This document shows positions 23,024-34,439 of a stretch of 64,000 nt of DNA, in pieces (positions within the stretch are counted from its first letter, which is position 1; each line of letters starts with the position of its first letter). Location of the stretch: positions 1,886,001 through 1,950,000 of the forward strand of contig CAJHZI010000818.1 in assembly GCA_905160935.1 (NCBI GenBank). The letters are read 5' to 3'. This stretch comes from Enchytraeus crypticus (Eukaryota; Annelida; Clitellata; Enchytraeida; Enchytraeidae). The position numbers and the translations under genes are program-made. Below the pieces are notes generated by a model. The model was given only the letters and a program-made list of their open reading frames with translations, did no database searches and was not told the DNA's origin.

Positions 23024-23580
23024 TATAGGCCTATAAACGTAGGCCTACTGTGCAGCGTGAAACAAAACACCACATATATAGGGAGGCTAAGTTAGAAAAT
23101 TAATCACATAGCAAATGAGTCAACCAACAACGAACAGCATGTCAATAATGAACTGTAGATAATTAAGAATACTATTGTTGAAAATAATTAAAATACTATA
23201 GTTAAAGGAGCTAATAAACATAAATAGGATTTTAGATAGAAAGAAAACAATGAAACGTTCGTAGGCTACCAAGTAATCCAAATTGAAATTATCCTTCCAG
23301 TGGCCTAAAGAGTAAAGAGTATATGTCCACGCTGTGCTGCGAGAATATAGACAAAATACAAGTTAACTATATAATTATACATGTAGTCAGTCAATTAATT
23401 TGAGTCACAAAAGATATAGGCAGCGAATTAGCTAGTTATTCACCTCGGTTTCTCACAAATTGATAAATTCCCCCGAAAGTCGTACGTCCCTAGGGCCTAT
23501 AGCTCTACAGATCTGTTGTTGTTGTTGTGGATTTTACTGTTAGCTATGTAGTTTTGCTAATTGGTGGTCCCCGTGAAAAC

Positions 23581-23786
23581 ATGGCGGCGCTCAGTGTAAA
23601 CATAAATAAAGAAGGAAAAAGTGAATATTTGTTAAATGTTTACGATACTGAAGTAACTGGCAGAATTATTGTCACTCTACTGTCTAATTCCGACAAGACA
23701 CTATCGTTGTGCGCTACAGACGGCGTAGAAGTATGGAAATACGCTGTAAATATGCTGCCAAATTCAGCTGAATTAAATCGTATAAG
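23581..23786 (+). CDS. PAXX: PAXX exon 1 (head domain)
   Basis: The ATG at 23581 has A at -3 and G at +4. An upstream in-frame ATG at 23527 would add 18 hydrophobic residues without family support, so the inner start is preferred. The exon ends CGTATAAG before GTAGGC, phase 2. Confidence 0.82.
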
Positions 23787-25837
23787 GTAGGCCTATACTA
23801 TTTATTATTGATAGTAACAGTAATTTAATGTAATGCTTAATTGACGTTAGATTCGTATTTCTTTCCTGCTTCAATTTCAATTACACGGTCTTGTTAAAGA
23901 ATCTGTTCTGTTATTATATTTCTAGTTCGTAATTAATTGTATATATTAATTTTTGTGCTTCTTCAGCAGTATTTAATTAAGATCTAAATTAAGTAGCCTT
24001 CATTCTCAACAGCGCATCTGCAATAATGGGTTACGATTAATAACGTTAATTTTTTTCTGTATGGAAGTTTAGTTACTCAAAATATTACAGAAATGTTTAA
24101 TTTTGTAAGTAAAGTGAATGGAAAGGTATCTACTTTTTAAAGTTGATAGTTGACTTTTTCTTCATCTAGTGCACTGCGTAACGGAGGGTCCATGGGGTAT
24201 AACTCTTTCCACCAATTCAATCCTCAGCCTTCCTTTTCATCTCTATATATGAAAATGCTATCAAATCCATCCAACATCCCATGTCGTGGTCTTCCTCTAA
24301 CTCTTCCCAGTCCAACTAATCTTTTTCATCCATCTCCATAACCACATTTCCAAGGCCCCGAAAAAGTCTAGAGGCATTAGAGACTGTTCTTAAATAATGG
24401 GTTAATGGTAATAATGGGTTAACTTATGATTTTTTTGGAATATTTTGAAATCAGCGTATTTATTTTGATTAAATTTCTGGTTAATAATTTAGCAAATTAA
24501 CTTTTTTGCTTGGCAGAATTTAACTACTCTTTAATATAAGTTAGTTGTTAACAGAAATTTAACAACTAAAGAAACTTAGTACCTATTATTGTACATCTGA
24601 GATCATTAATTGCAAAAATGTTTCTTTTTGCAAAGTATTTTTATTGATACAAATTTTTATATTTGCAAAGTGATAATTTAGTCAGGTGTGAATATAAACA
24701 TTGTTTTGATGGCCTAATTAATATTTAGAGTAGGGCTTATAAATAAGTTATGTTATTTCGTGAATAATTTTTATTAAATAATTATTATAATAATTTTTAT
24801 TTAATAATTTTTATTTAATAATTTTTATAATAATTTTTATTAAATAATTCATATCCAGTTAAATATGTAATACATGCTGCAGTATAATGTGATAAAATAA
24901 TTTTAGAAATAAAAAAATCGATATAATTTTCTAAATTAGCCATTCTCTTTGTCTAGAGATTGAAACAAGCTTATTTCTTTTTTCTCCACTGTATAGCTGC
25001 TACCTAGTTATGCTGTACTGCTGACTGCCGAGTAGGGCATTTATAACAAATATTCAGAACTCTATTATTCATTAATATTCTGTTTTGAATGCCTAGATAT
25101 CAAAAGCAGGTATATAGTACCAAATAGTGATTACAATTGAAGGCAACAGGAAACCACCTCAGAAGCCATACTTTTGCAAGCTATAACCTACTGTGCATAA
25201 GGTATGGATAAGGCATAGACTTTGTGAAGTGATTAATTTGTTGATCTAAGGAGTGCTCCTATGGAACGAAAAAACAGACTTTGAGTAGGAATATGTAACT
25301 TGAACCTGCCACTTGGCTGTGCACTGAAGAAGAAGTGATTACATTATGCTAGGTTTCAAGTATGAAACAATCTGCTGTAAGACTGTAACGTGTGAGTAGA
25401 ATTTTATTTTGTAATTGTGATTATATTGATTGTAATTTTGTCTTGTGATTTCTGTATTTTGTAGGCTGAGCATTCCTAGTTGTCACGTATCACTGTTGCC
25501 TAACACGTGTCACTTGAAGTCGTCTGATCATTCAACTAACCAGATTGATCTCGTTTTAACTCAAGTTTCCGCAGACAGCGATCGATCAAGCCTAATACAA
25601 CAAATCATGTTCTGCCTTGCTGATAGTGTGCGAAGTCTAGAAAACAACTGTAAGGATCTCAACAGCAAACTGTCTAATGCAAAGCAATCGTCGGTGAAAA
25701 CAATATTTGATGCGGGCATTGAATCAAAGAAAAAGAAAACTACTGCAGCAAAAACTCAACCGAAGCAAGTTGGAATGAGTGTCATAAATCCAGGCACTAA
25801 AAAGCGATCAGCACCCAAGGGAGTTGAATTTGATTAG
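23581..25837 (+). CDS. PAXX: PAXX, non-homologous end-joining factor (gene-level entry, two exons)
   Basis: PAXX is an XRCC4-superfamily scaffold that binds Ku at DNA double-strand breaks and helps end joining in the nucleus. Exon 1 is 23581-23786 and exon 2 is 25465-25837; the joined product has 192 residues, against 204 in human. The first exon resembles an XRCC4-type head domain (LCATDGVEVWKYAVNML). The second has a coiled-coil stretch (ADSVRSLENNCKDLNSKLSN), a basic linker (KKKKTTAAKTQPK) and a C-terminal Ku-binding motif GMSVINPGTKKR...GVEFD, which corresponds to the human C-terminal motif (SLINPG...GVDFD). The head is divergent, so identity rests mainly on the C-terminal motif and length. 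Confidence 0.88.
24165..24365 (-). pseudogene. non-LTR retrotransposon 3' fragment in PAXX intron
   Basis: On the minus strand the frames read MKRKAEDELG and YTPWTLRYAVH, matching the tail of the LINE copies at 9675 and 61300 with stops. It starts with the gtgcactgc..ggtccatggg tail. A dead, divergent copy. Confidence 0.6.
25125..25340 (+). repeat. SINE family D copy in PAXX intron
   Basis: 'aggcaacaggaaaccacctc', 'taaggcatagactttgtgaa', 'gactttgagtaggaatatgt', then 'acctgccacttggctgtgca'. It lacks a GA tail and ends 125 bp before the exon 2 acceptor. Confidence 0.75.
25465..25837 (+). CDS. PAXX: PAXX exon 2 (coiled coil and Ku-binding tail)
   Basis: Acceptor TGTATTTTGTAG. The phase-2 junction gives NRIRLSIPSC. 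It ends in GVEFD and stop TAG 25835-25837. The last 20 residues carry the conserved Ku-binding motif. The intron (23787-25464) holds a LINE 3' fragment and a family D SINE. Confidence 0.9.
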
Positions 25838-26310
25838 GTCATTTATATCTGTAGTATATGTGCCCACTTTTGCTGGAGATTGAAGCTGTCTACTGTGTTT
25901 ATTTTTAGTAGTTGACTTTCTAGGTAGATTCACATAGTTAGTATATTAATTAAAGTATATTAATTCACATAGTTATATATAAATTCTTTAAATTTCAAAA
26001 TTGCATAGCTTATTTATATATTTATGTGCGGCCGAAGGTATTAAGATGATCATAAATCTGTGTTGTGTCCCGTATTTATTTACTCTGGCGTCGTGTCCGA
26101 GTAGCTGAAGAATAGATCAATGTAGACTGAATGTGTCACAAAGGGCGACTAAGCACTTAGATTAAAAACTACAACAGAAAGGGTATTCAGTTGGTTGAGT
26201 TTCTGACTCTACCAAAGTGTGGATAATAAAATGTAAAATTTAAACTAAATAAAACGAAGTAAAATCTAAACCAAACAAAAAATGTAACATTTGTAATGTT
26301 GTTACTCACT

Positions 26311-26361
26311 ATAATATCACTATAGAATTATAGTGATACTATAATTCTATAGTGATATTAT
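26311..26361. repeat. perfect 23-bp inverted repeat (hairpin)
   Basis: The left arm 26311-26333 and right arm 26339-26361 are exact reverse complements with a 5-base loop (TGATA). It lies about 480 bp downstream of the PAXX stop, in AT-rich DNA. Not a bacterial-type terminator; more likely a fold-back remnant. Confidence 0.85.
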
Positions 26362-26830
26362 AACAGTTAACATTATGTAGTATGATTAGGGCACTCAAAG
26401 AACTTTATTTGACAAATTTTAGCATCTCATTTCTGTATGATAAAACATTTATTTTTTTTAACTTAAACTCTCAAATTCTTTCTCAATCACAACCAGGTAC
26501 TCAATTTTCCATAATTGTAGTAGCCATTGAGTGACGCCTTTAAGTTCACAAAATGCTGTAGTAGCTTAATGTAATCAACTCTTCTGAGCCTATTAGTCAG
26601 TGAAACAGATGCAGCAAGCTGATTTAACGATTTCCTCCAAGCAAATTAATATTAAAAAGGCAATAAAGTAAATGTGTAGATGAGTAATTTTAACATAAAA
26701 ATAATACATTTAATTACTGAAATTACATTAAATACACATTCTCATAGTGACGGTCACTAACTTATTACCATGTTGTAAAAATACGATAATATAAAATGTT
26801 CTATACGCTCTTGTAATTCTTATAGTGTAC

Positions 26831-26834
<4 letters not shown>

Positions 26835-26875
<41 letters not shown>

Positions 26876-26945
26876 GAGCATGAAAATCAGACTCTTGAGT
26901 ATGAATATGTACCTTGGACATACCACTTTGTAGAACACTAGATAC

Positions 26946-27012
<67 letters not shown>

Positions 27013-27314
27013 TGCCTTCCTGTACTGTGTCCGGGACATTAAAGAATAAACAAACCGTTAATTGCAGGTATCATAAGAGGCGGCTAAGCAAGAACTGAGG
27101 AAGGCAACAGGAAACCACCTCAGAAGCCATATTTCCCCTCCCCAGCTTCAAGCAGCATAAACTATAGATAAGGCAGTGCCTTTTGTGAAGTGATTAACTT
27201 GTTGATGTATGAAGCATAAAGATCTATATAGAGCATGAAAATCAGACTCTTGAGTATGAATATGTACCTTGGACATACCACTCTGTAGAGCACTAGATAC
27301 ATTATATATATATA

Positions 27315-27346
<32 letters not shown>

Positions 27347-27365
27347 TTATGGTGATGGAATAAAT
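26835..27365 (+). repeat. SINE family D copies interleaved with (TA)n arrays
   Basis: Tail-end copies ('gactcttgagtatgaatatg' to 'cactagatacattatatata') occur at 26870-26948 and 27230-27303, both followed by (TA)n. A full body with 'gtccgggacattaaagaata' begins at 27035. Two near-identical ends in tandem suggest a local duplication. (TA)n runs lie at 26838-26874, 26949-27008 and 27303-27350. Confidence 0.75.
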
Positions 27366-28024
27366 GTTTCAAATATGAAGCAGTAAAGTAATTCTAATAA
27401 ACTAAAGTAATTAATTAATTTAGTATTTCTAATTAAACTTATCCTATGTCTACTGCCTACAGAACATACATTTCTACTGACCACATCAACTCTCCCACGA
27501 TTTCAACCCTGCGAACGTTAAGGTTCATAATCAAAAACTCTACATCATTACCAAATAGCCCAGCGAAATATTCAATTGCACGTTAAAAGACATTTCATTT
27601 AGTGTTCTGATGCACATAATTAAAAATATTAATCCGTCATAATTCTGAAACGCAGTACCATCAACATAAGCTCACATTCAACTATCAAGAAACGTCGAGT
27701 GGGAATCAGTACAACTCCAATTAACAGTAGTCAAGCAGCCTGCAGAAACAATGAATACTATTTGCATGAAATATATACTATTTGCAAATTTAAGTATTCA
27801 TTTTTGCAAAAAACCAAACTCAATCAAAAAGTTAGAATTTTTCAAATATTCTTAGAAATACTAGTTCGAAGTCAATAAAATGTAGCAATGCTTTTCTACT
27901 TTTACCTAATCATAATCATCTTCCCCTAAATCCCAGCTCGACCAGGGTCGGGATACGAGCAGACCTTCCTTTTCTACTTTTACCTAATAAAAATATATAG
28001 AACTATAAGTTATTCTAAATAATT

Positions 28025-28330
28025 GAGGAGATATGGCGTATTGCTAGTTGCTACAGTGCTGGTCTCCGAAGCATGTGGTTTGTTCAAAACCGTTGTCGAT
28101 CAACAACAAATGGAAATCCCCTAAAATGACCCCTGGCAAATTCATCATGAACCAGAGCTAACAGCCAACTGGCGCTATCAACAGCAAAGATACACAATAT
28201 AATCAAGAAAAGAAATTTCAAAGTATCAGAAATCTGTAAAGCAGCCTCGAAGATCGGTCGCCAGCCATGACACCGCTACAGAAATGATCGTTACCATAAG
28301 AAACTTAAAACAAACCATGATGTCCAAATT
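28025..28330 (+). repeat. SINE family F, tRNA-like
   Basis: The head 'atggcgtattgctagttgct' looks like an A-box region and 'tttgttcaaaacc' like a B-box, followed by 'ggcgctatcaacagcaaaga' and 'atgacaccgctac'. A related but degraded copy is at about 255-430. No GA tail. Confidence 0.45.
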
Positions 28331-28734
28331 GAATAAGAATATAGGAATTAAGGTTTAGCATCCATTTCTTCGTTCAAGGGAATTACCAGGGATGATCCTG
28401 TAGTATATTTTCTATAAAGACGATTACACTTTTAGAACTTTTCAATTATATTAAACATTTATCAACATAATTAACATTTGAAATTACGGTTGTAACTAAA
28501 ATACACGCATCAGCAATCAGAAAATCCATCGCAATTGCGAATTAGTTGTGAAAATTATCACAGTACGCACGTTTGTGCAAACTATTTGCCCTATCAAACG
28601 TTAATTCGTGCATAACGGTGCTGGTCAGAAAGACTGCTCGCAATAGAAGAAAACGAACAATTATAATTATAGTACAAAAATGCTACACGGAATCGATCTC
28701 ATGTGGCAAAAATGGACAGGACGACAAACACTCC

Positions 28735-28915
28735 ATCTAGTGGTTAAAGTGGAAATCGAGAGCTAGAGGAACGGTCAGAATTTTTAAGCCCATGTAATGA
28801 ATTTACAGGTTTCCTAGTATCTAATAGGGGCCCCTAGCAGGGGAACGCATCTCGGAAAAAATGAGAGCTGAGGGAACGCAGTTCCCTGAGTTCCCCCCTC
28901 CAACTTTAACCACAA
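28735..28915. mobile_element. hAT element remnant
   Basis: 'tctagtggttaaagtggaaa', 'tcgagagctagaggaacggt' and 'cccatgtaatgaatttacag' match the interior of the 56069-56772 element. Termini and target duplications are not recognisable. Confidence 0.45.
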
Positions 28916-29086
28916 ACTTCATCCCAGGATGAAAAGCATAAGTCCAAATTTCTCCCTTCAAGGTCAACACACTGAAAAGCTCTCAGCAACGAAGGTTTAA
29001 AAATCTGCATATTAGCATATCGACAATTTTCACACAATAAAATCACACAAATACCTAAATAGAAACAGTCAATATTGGAATATTTC

Positions 29087-29263
29087 CTATGAGCTCGGCG
29101 GCTCGAGTGTCCCAGTGCTGAGGTCGATCATTCGTCGATATTTCACTTTCTTCTGATCCAGCTCCTGCTGCACCCAATGAATGAGCTTGTAGAGAGATAC
29201 GAGCTGAGAACCCGTCGCTTCGTTCTCCATGGTCAGCATCGCTTCGTTCACATCACTAGCCAA
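29087..29263 (-). CDS. GID8: GID8 exon 4 (CRA end, stop)
   Basis: The acceptor TTGATTGATCAG again lies at a TGAT array. It encodes LASDVNEAMLTMENEATG and WVQQELDQKKVKYRRMIDLS, ending TAG 29087-29089. Confidence 0.95.
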   Translation of the reverse strand: MASDVNEAMLTMENEATGSQLVSLYKLIHWVQQELDQKKVKYRRMIDLSTGTLEPPSS

Positions 29264-32200
29264 CTGATCAATCAATCAATCAATCAACTTCTGTGAGACA
29301 AGATGAAAATGTTTCATTATTCATTGTAAGCACTGACTCATTCGGTTGACTAGAAATAGATCAATCACTGAAACAATAAGTCATTCATTTCAATCAGTCA
29401 CTCAATCAATCACTAAATCAATAAATCACTCAATCAATAAATCTGTCAATCAATCACTCAATCAATAAATCAATCGATAAAATCTGTCAATCAGTCCTTA
29501 AGTTGTTAAAACAACAAAACTAGCTAAAATCATGTTTCTTTTCCATTATAGGATTTATTGCATTCAGCTAGTTAACCAATAGTTCAGTCAGACAACCAAT
29601 CAATCAATTGATCAATAAAGCATTGAATAACCGTAACAAGGAAACTAAGTCAGGTTTTAAGCATTTAGCTAAACGGGTCATAGAATACACAAATTACACA
29701 ATCAAAACTAGATGTTTTAGGTTTAAAAACCGTCAATTATACTATATCAATTCTATTAGTCGAGAAAGAGAAATCTGTCAGTACAATTAAGATAAAAATG
29801 TTTCTGATAATATAATATCAATCAGTAAATCATTTCTTGAACAATTTGATTATTCAGGTATATATATATCATGTTTAGCAAGCAATCTAACGACATCCAA
29901 AATACATTTTAAGTTGAAAGTATCAAGTAAGGAAACTAAAGAGACAATATACAGAAAGTAATATTAGAAATAACATTAGCATTTACCAGTCAAAAGGCCA
30001 ACTTGAAGGCAGGCATACCTTATAAACACGACATACACAGTTCAAATCCCAGTCAGTCCCGCCTCAAACCATATAATTTGAGGTACAAAATAGAGCTGTT
30101 AAATGGGACGTTATATCACCAAAAACTTTGACAGAACCATGATGACCAGCAACAGATTCCAATATTACTTTACAAACAGTCCATCAATGAAAAACTTCAA
30201 TAGGTAATTATATTAGGACCTGCATAGCAAAACAAGACAATTAAACCAGCAACAGATTCCAATATTACTTTACAAACAGTCCATCAATTAAAAATTTCTA
30301 TATATGATAGGGCACACCTGTATAGCAAAACAAGAAAATCAAACCAATGAATCAGTAAGATATATACTGTAAGATATAAATACTTAATAATAAATATAAT
30401 AAATAAATAATTTAATAATATAATAATAAATAATTAACTTAATACTATATAAATACTGAATGCATTAGAATTAACGTAAAGAACTAAACCTTGAATCGTT
30501 GGGAGAGCAGCAGTAGCTCAGCGAATGGAGATTGTTCAGGATCACGGAATGCTAGCAGAGCCATGACTTGTTCCAGTTCTGCTAGGAACTCTACGTCCTG
30601 TCTTCCGAGATCTGCGAGTTTTATCTGAGCATATGTGAGAGCATCGTCGATTCGATCTGCACGAATCAGCTCAATCAGATGTTGTTTCTGCAAAAAAAGC
30701 ATCAGAGTTTTACAATTTGCTAGATAATACAGATAGAATTTGTCCAATACACAGAACTGATAACATAGATCAAAAAATCTCTTCCTTCTCTAAGGGGAGA
30801 TAACAGAAACAAGAAATGTTACCAACCAAATTGTTCGGGATTGGCTAACAGATGTATGAAATTATGAATCTGATGTCTGGCGAACTCCATAGTCTTCTGC
30901 AGCAGTTGCTCATCATGTAATAATTTCCTCAAATTATCATATAGCAGTGATGTGTGCTGTGGGGACGTCCCTGACATCATCCCTGGTTGAGGAAATGGAC
31001 GTTAAACCTTTATTATTATTATTATTAACATTTGTCTCTTGATAACTTAACAGGAAATGAGTCTCGAGTTTTCAACAGAGAACTTAATAAAATTGAGAGA
31101 TTTAATGCAAGAAGTCAAATGACATCTCATTGTTAATTATATAATACTTTATTGTCTCCTGTCAATGTTTTAGTGAATTCTGGAGATTTATTAATTAAAA
31201 TCATAATTATGTGCCATCAAATGATATACATCAAGAATATTTAAAATAAAAGTTATAGAAACTATTCTTCAATTATAAAGATAAAATACAAGAAAGCACT
31301 AGCATGGTGTTAATGTAAGCATATAATAATAATAATAAAAATAATAATAATAATAACAATAATAATAATAATAATAACAATAATTAGGCTGAAGAACCTG
31401 TGTTAACAATGGTAATTAGCAGGAAAACCTTCTGTCGCAGCGACTGTCAACTGCACTTCAACGCTATAATGCTGCCCACCACAGCAGCAAATTTATAGAT
31501 ACAACATCCCAGAGTATAGAGGATTTATTTTAAAGGCTTTTTAGAACTTTTTTGTAATTAAATAGAATCTCTTTTATCTCTTTATTTTACAGCCCAGGGC
31601 ATTAAAATAACAATTAATTGAAGACTTAATAATATTAGTTTCTTCTTTATAAGTAATCTCTTTATTTATCTCTTTATTAATCTCTTTATTAATCTCTTTA
31701 TTAATCTCTTTATTAATCTCTTTATTAATCTCTTTATTAGTCTCTTTATTAATCTCTTTATTAATCTCTTTATTAATCTCTTTATTAATCTCTTTATTAA
31801 TCTCTTTATTAATCTCTTTATTAATCTCTTTATTAATCTCTTTTAGCCCAGAGTGCTTTATAGCCCATGGCGTTTACAAAATAAAGCAAAATAATAATAA
31901 TTAAAAGAAATTATACTACCAATAATAATATTAACAGCAATAACAATAATAATTATAGTCATAATGATAATAAAAATTGAACAAACCATTACTAATGTTA
32001 ATAACGACAAATGAAAAAGGTAAGTTAACTCCATGCTATTAAGCTCATTTTACGCATGAAATGAGCTAATCTAACGTCAGGTCTATGCATCCAGTTTGAA
32101 ATTTAATTTTAAAAATAATAGTTATCACACTAATAATAGTAACTTACTAAATTATAGTATTAAAACAATATTAAATTAAAACAACGCCTTTAAACATATT

Positions 32201-33808
32201 TCCTACTCATGCACGGTACACATTTTTACATTATAATAGTTATGTTACAACCAAATTCGATAATTATCATTCACAGACCAGCAAAATAAATTATAATTAT
32301 CATTATTAGAAAGCAAAGCCAACACCAAAATTAACGTCACTATTCTGCGTCTAATACTGCTATAAGATTACATCAACATATATTTAATTAATATGTGCCA
32401 GTGAGCACTGGATTTCAACCCTGCATCTACCGATCCGGCGTCAACCAACATGCCCAAAAAACCACAGGCTCATTATATCAATATAAAGATATTAATATCT
32501 TAGACAATTTATTAATAATAAACTATCATTAACAGCGTAACATAACATAATAATTTTAAAAATATGTGGTGCACAACATCATAATTTTGACCATTTACAG
32601 ACCTGCATTTGCAGGCAGAGCTTGTCATTTTCTTCAAACAACCTAGGATAGAGTTCCTGCACGATTGCCATGGCTTCCTCTATACATCCACTCACAACTG
32701 CCTCTCTCACTCGCATTCTCTTGCTCATGGACGTCGAGCATGACGTCACTGCAGTCCCAGACTCATTCCTAAACGTCTCACAGACTTCCTCATAGCCCTC
32801 TAATCAATCAATCAATCAATAAATAAATAAATCATCCAATCAATCAAAAGCGTCTAAAATACTGTCATCAAAACTTTTAGTTTTGTCTTAGTTTTCGATA
32901 AGGCACACTAAAAGGGTTATATAATCCTGTGAGAAACACTATAAATAGAAGATTGTACAAAATAATAGAGAATAATATAAATTTATAGCAGTTCTTAGTT
33001 TAAAATAAAACATCATTCCATCAAGCATACAATAAGTAGCTAAAGCATCGTATTATGTGTAGAAATAAATCACCAACATAGCAAAAATATCTTACTTAAA
33101 AAGCATTAAAATAAATCACGATATATTTAATGTACCACTCTAAAAGCAGCCCATTTAAAATAAAGCACTGTCCAGTACAATATGCCCCATTTAAATTGGG
33201 AGAATTTTTAAAATAAATGAACCAGTAGACTATTTATTGTAGAATGCTATATTTAAATGCTTTATTTACATCACCATTCCATTTAAAAAGAAATCTAATG
33301 CAAAATGAACACTTGGTCTTATATAAATTGGTCTTGACTAACTAAATTTAATATTTGTTTCGGTATCTACAATTTTTTGCTGGCAATTTTGAAAAATATT
33401 AGGAGTAATGCTGCAGTAATGAGAGCAAAAAATGGTAGATTAATATCAGCCCATTAGTATGTATGGAATAAAATTTGCAGAATAAAATGAAAGAATAAAA
33501 AAAGTTAAGCTAATGTTAACGTCAGTTTTTCCTCACTTGAAAAAGATGTCAGTGACGGGCGAACCGACGATTTTAACCCCGAAAATACTGATCCGCGGTC
33601 GAATATCTTACCGACATGGCCACTGGCTCCAGCGACTGAAATAAGAAGAAAAACTACTGTTAGTATACCAACCCATGACAAGATAGTTCATGACAAGTTT
33701 GTTGAGATCATTTCTTGTCATGAAACCTGCCAGTGGATCAGCCAGTGAACTACATGTAGCATCAGATCCTGGCGGGACAGTGTCCATAGCTTCCACTGCA
33801 CCACTCAT
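29087..33808 (-). CDS. GID8: GID8/TWA1, CTLH ubiquitin ligase subunit (gene-level entry, four exons)
   Basis: GID8 is a LisH-CTLH-CRA scaffold of the CTLH/GID E3 ubiquitin ligase. The exons are 33808-33673, 32799-32603, 30687-30490 and 29263-29087. Phases close throughout and give 235 residues (human 228). Visible parts are the LisH helix (NDLNKLVMNYLVMEGYEEV), CTLH (MRVREAVVSGCIEEAMAIVQ), then KQHLIELIRADRIDDALTYA and LADLGRQDVEFLAELEQVMA with ALLAFRDPEQSPF of the CRA domain, and a C-terminus QELDQKKVKYRRMIDLS almost identical to vertebrate GID8. The N-terminal 30 residues differ from human. Confidence 0.96.
29265..29500. repeat. ATCA array beside GID8 exon 4
   Basis: Repeated TCAATCA/ATCAATAAATCA units starting at the acceptor of GID8 exon 4 and continuing into the intron. 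Downstream 29500-30480 is AT-rich; a 55-bp block ('aaccagcaacagattccaat...') is repeated at about 30150 and 30245. Confidence 0.7.
30490..30687 (-). CDS. GID8: GID8 exon 3 (CRA first half)
   Basis: Acceptor CTTTTTTTGCAG. It encodes KQHLIELIRADRIDDALTYA to LLSQRFK and ends before GTTTAG, phase 0. A direct match to the human QQQHLIELIR...LLAFDSPEESPF region. Confidence 0.96.
30945..31030 (+). repeat. SINE 3' module with (ATT)n tail
   Basis: 'ggggacgtccctgacatcat', 'gttgaggaaatggacgttaa' and an (ATT)n tail. The same module with the same tail occurs at 41140-41195. Confidence 0.6.
31320..31385. repeat. (AAT)n microsatellite
   Basis: Imperfect AAT/AAC repeat within GID8 intron 2. Confidence 0.85.
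31650..31845. repeat. 12-bp minisatellite (TTAATCTCTTTA)
   Basis: About 15 highly regular 12-bp units with one G variant. It lies in the intron between GID8 exons 2 and 3 and is flanked by two copies of a block ending 'agcccagggc/agcccagagt'. High regularity suggests recent amplification. Confidence 0.92.
32385..32475 (-). repeat. tRNA-like SINE family A fragment
   Basis: 'gtgagcactggatttcaacc', 'ctgcatctaccgatccggcg' and 'accacaggctca'. Reverse orientation, degraded B-box. Confidence 0.45.
32603..32799 (-). CDS. GID8: GID8 exon 2 (CTLH)
   Basis: The acceptor TGATTGATTAG lies in a TGAT repeat, as in presenilin exon 2. It encodes GYEEVCETFRNESG through ENDKLCLQMQ and ends before GTCTGT, phase 0. 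Confidence 0.94.
33505..33640 (-). repeat. tRNA-like SINE family A copy
   Basis: 'gctaatgttaacgtcagttt', 'gatgtcagtgacgggcgaac', 'gatccgcggtcgaatatctt' and 'ggccactggctcc' in reverse. It abuts the donor of GID8 exon 1 (33672). Confidence 0.7.
33673..33808 (-). CDS. GID8: GID8 exon 1 (LisH)
   Basis: ATG at 33808. It encodes a short divergent leader and MTRNDLNKLVMNYLVM, the LisH helix. It ends ATGG before GTTGGT, phase 1; the next exon completes GAG (Glu). Confidence 0.92.
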
Positions 33809-34439
33809 TCTGCCAATAATGTACGAATACTAGCTGGTGATGTACGCCACAGTTATTGTCTTTCAACAGGCCTCTTAATTCCTTCAAAATTAAATTAAAT
33901 TCAATAGAATACAATATTTTTAAATCGACTAGTCAAGATTGCACATTAACAAAATTTATAGTCGCAAAAAAGGAGTTCATAGTCCATTTAGAAAGAATTC
34001 ATACTTTGTACAATTAACCTTCTGGAGTACCCAGAGACTAAATTTGATTAATTTTGACATTTGTACGCAGCTTCAAAGAACTTTCCATTCATGTCCTTCA
34101 TTCATGCCATCTGTTATCCATTCTACATGTGGAGGTGAAGTCAACTGAGAGCAAACAATGCTACATGTAATTTTGTTACATCTGTAGAAGTGCTTACAGT
34201 TTTCATGTGTAACATTGTTTATAATTAAAAATACCTGTAATGAGCTTAACTATTTGGTACCTTTGTGGATTTTAGTTTAAAAATTAATTCAAAATTATTA
34301 AGATTTTATTAAGAGTTATTAGTAAGATTTAAGATAAAGATTTTAGCTCAAAACTAGTCATCTTTAGAAGTACTAAGAGAGTTCTAAATGCATGCAAACT
34401 AGGTGATTCATGGCAGCCCAATTTAAACCAATCAATCAT

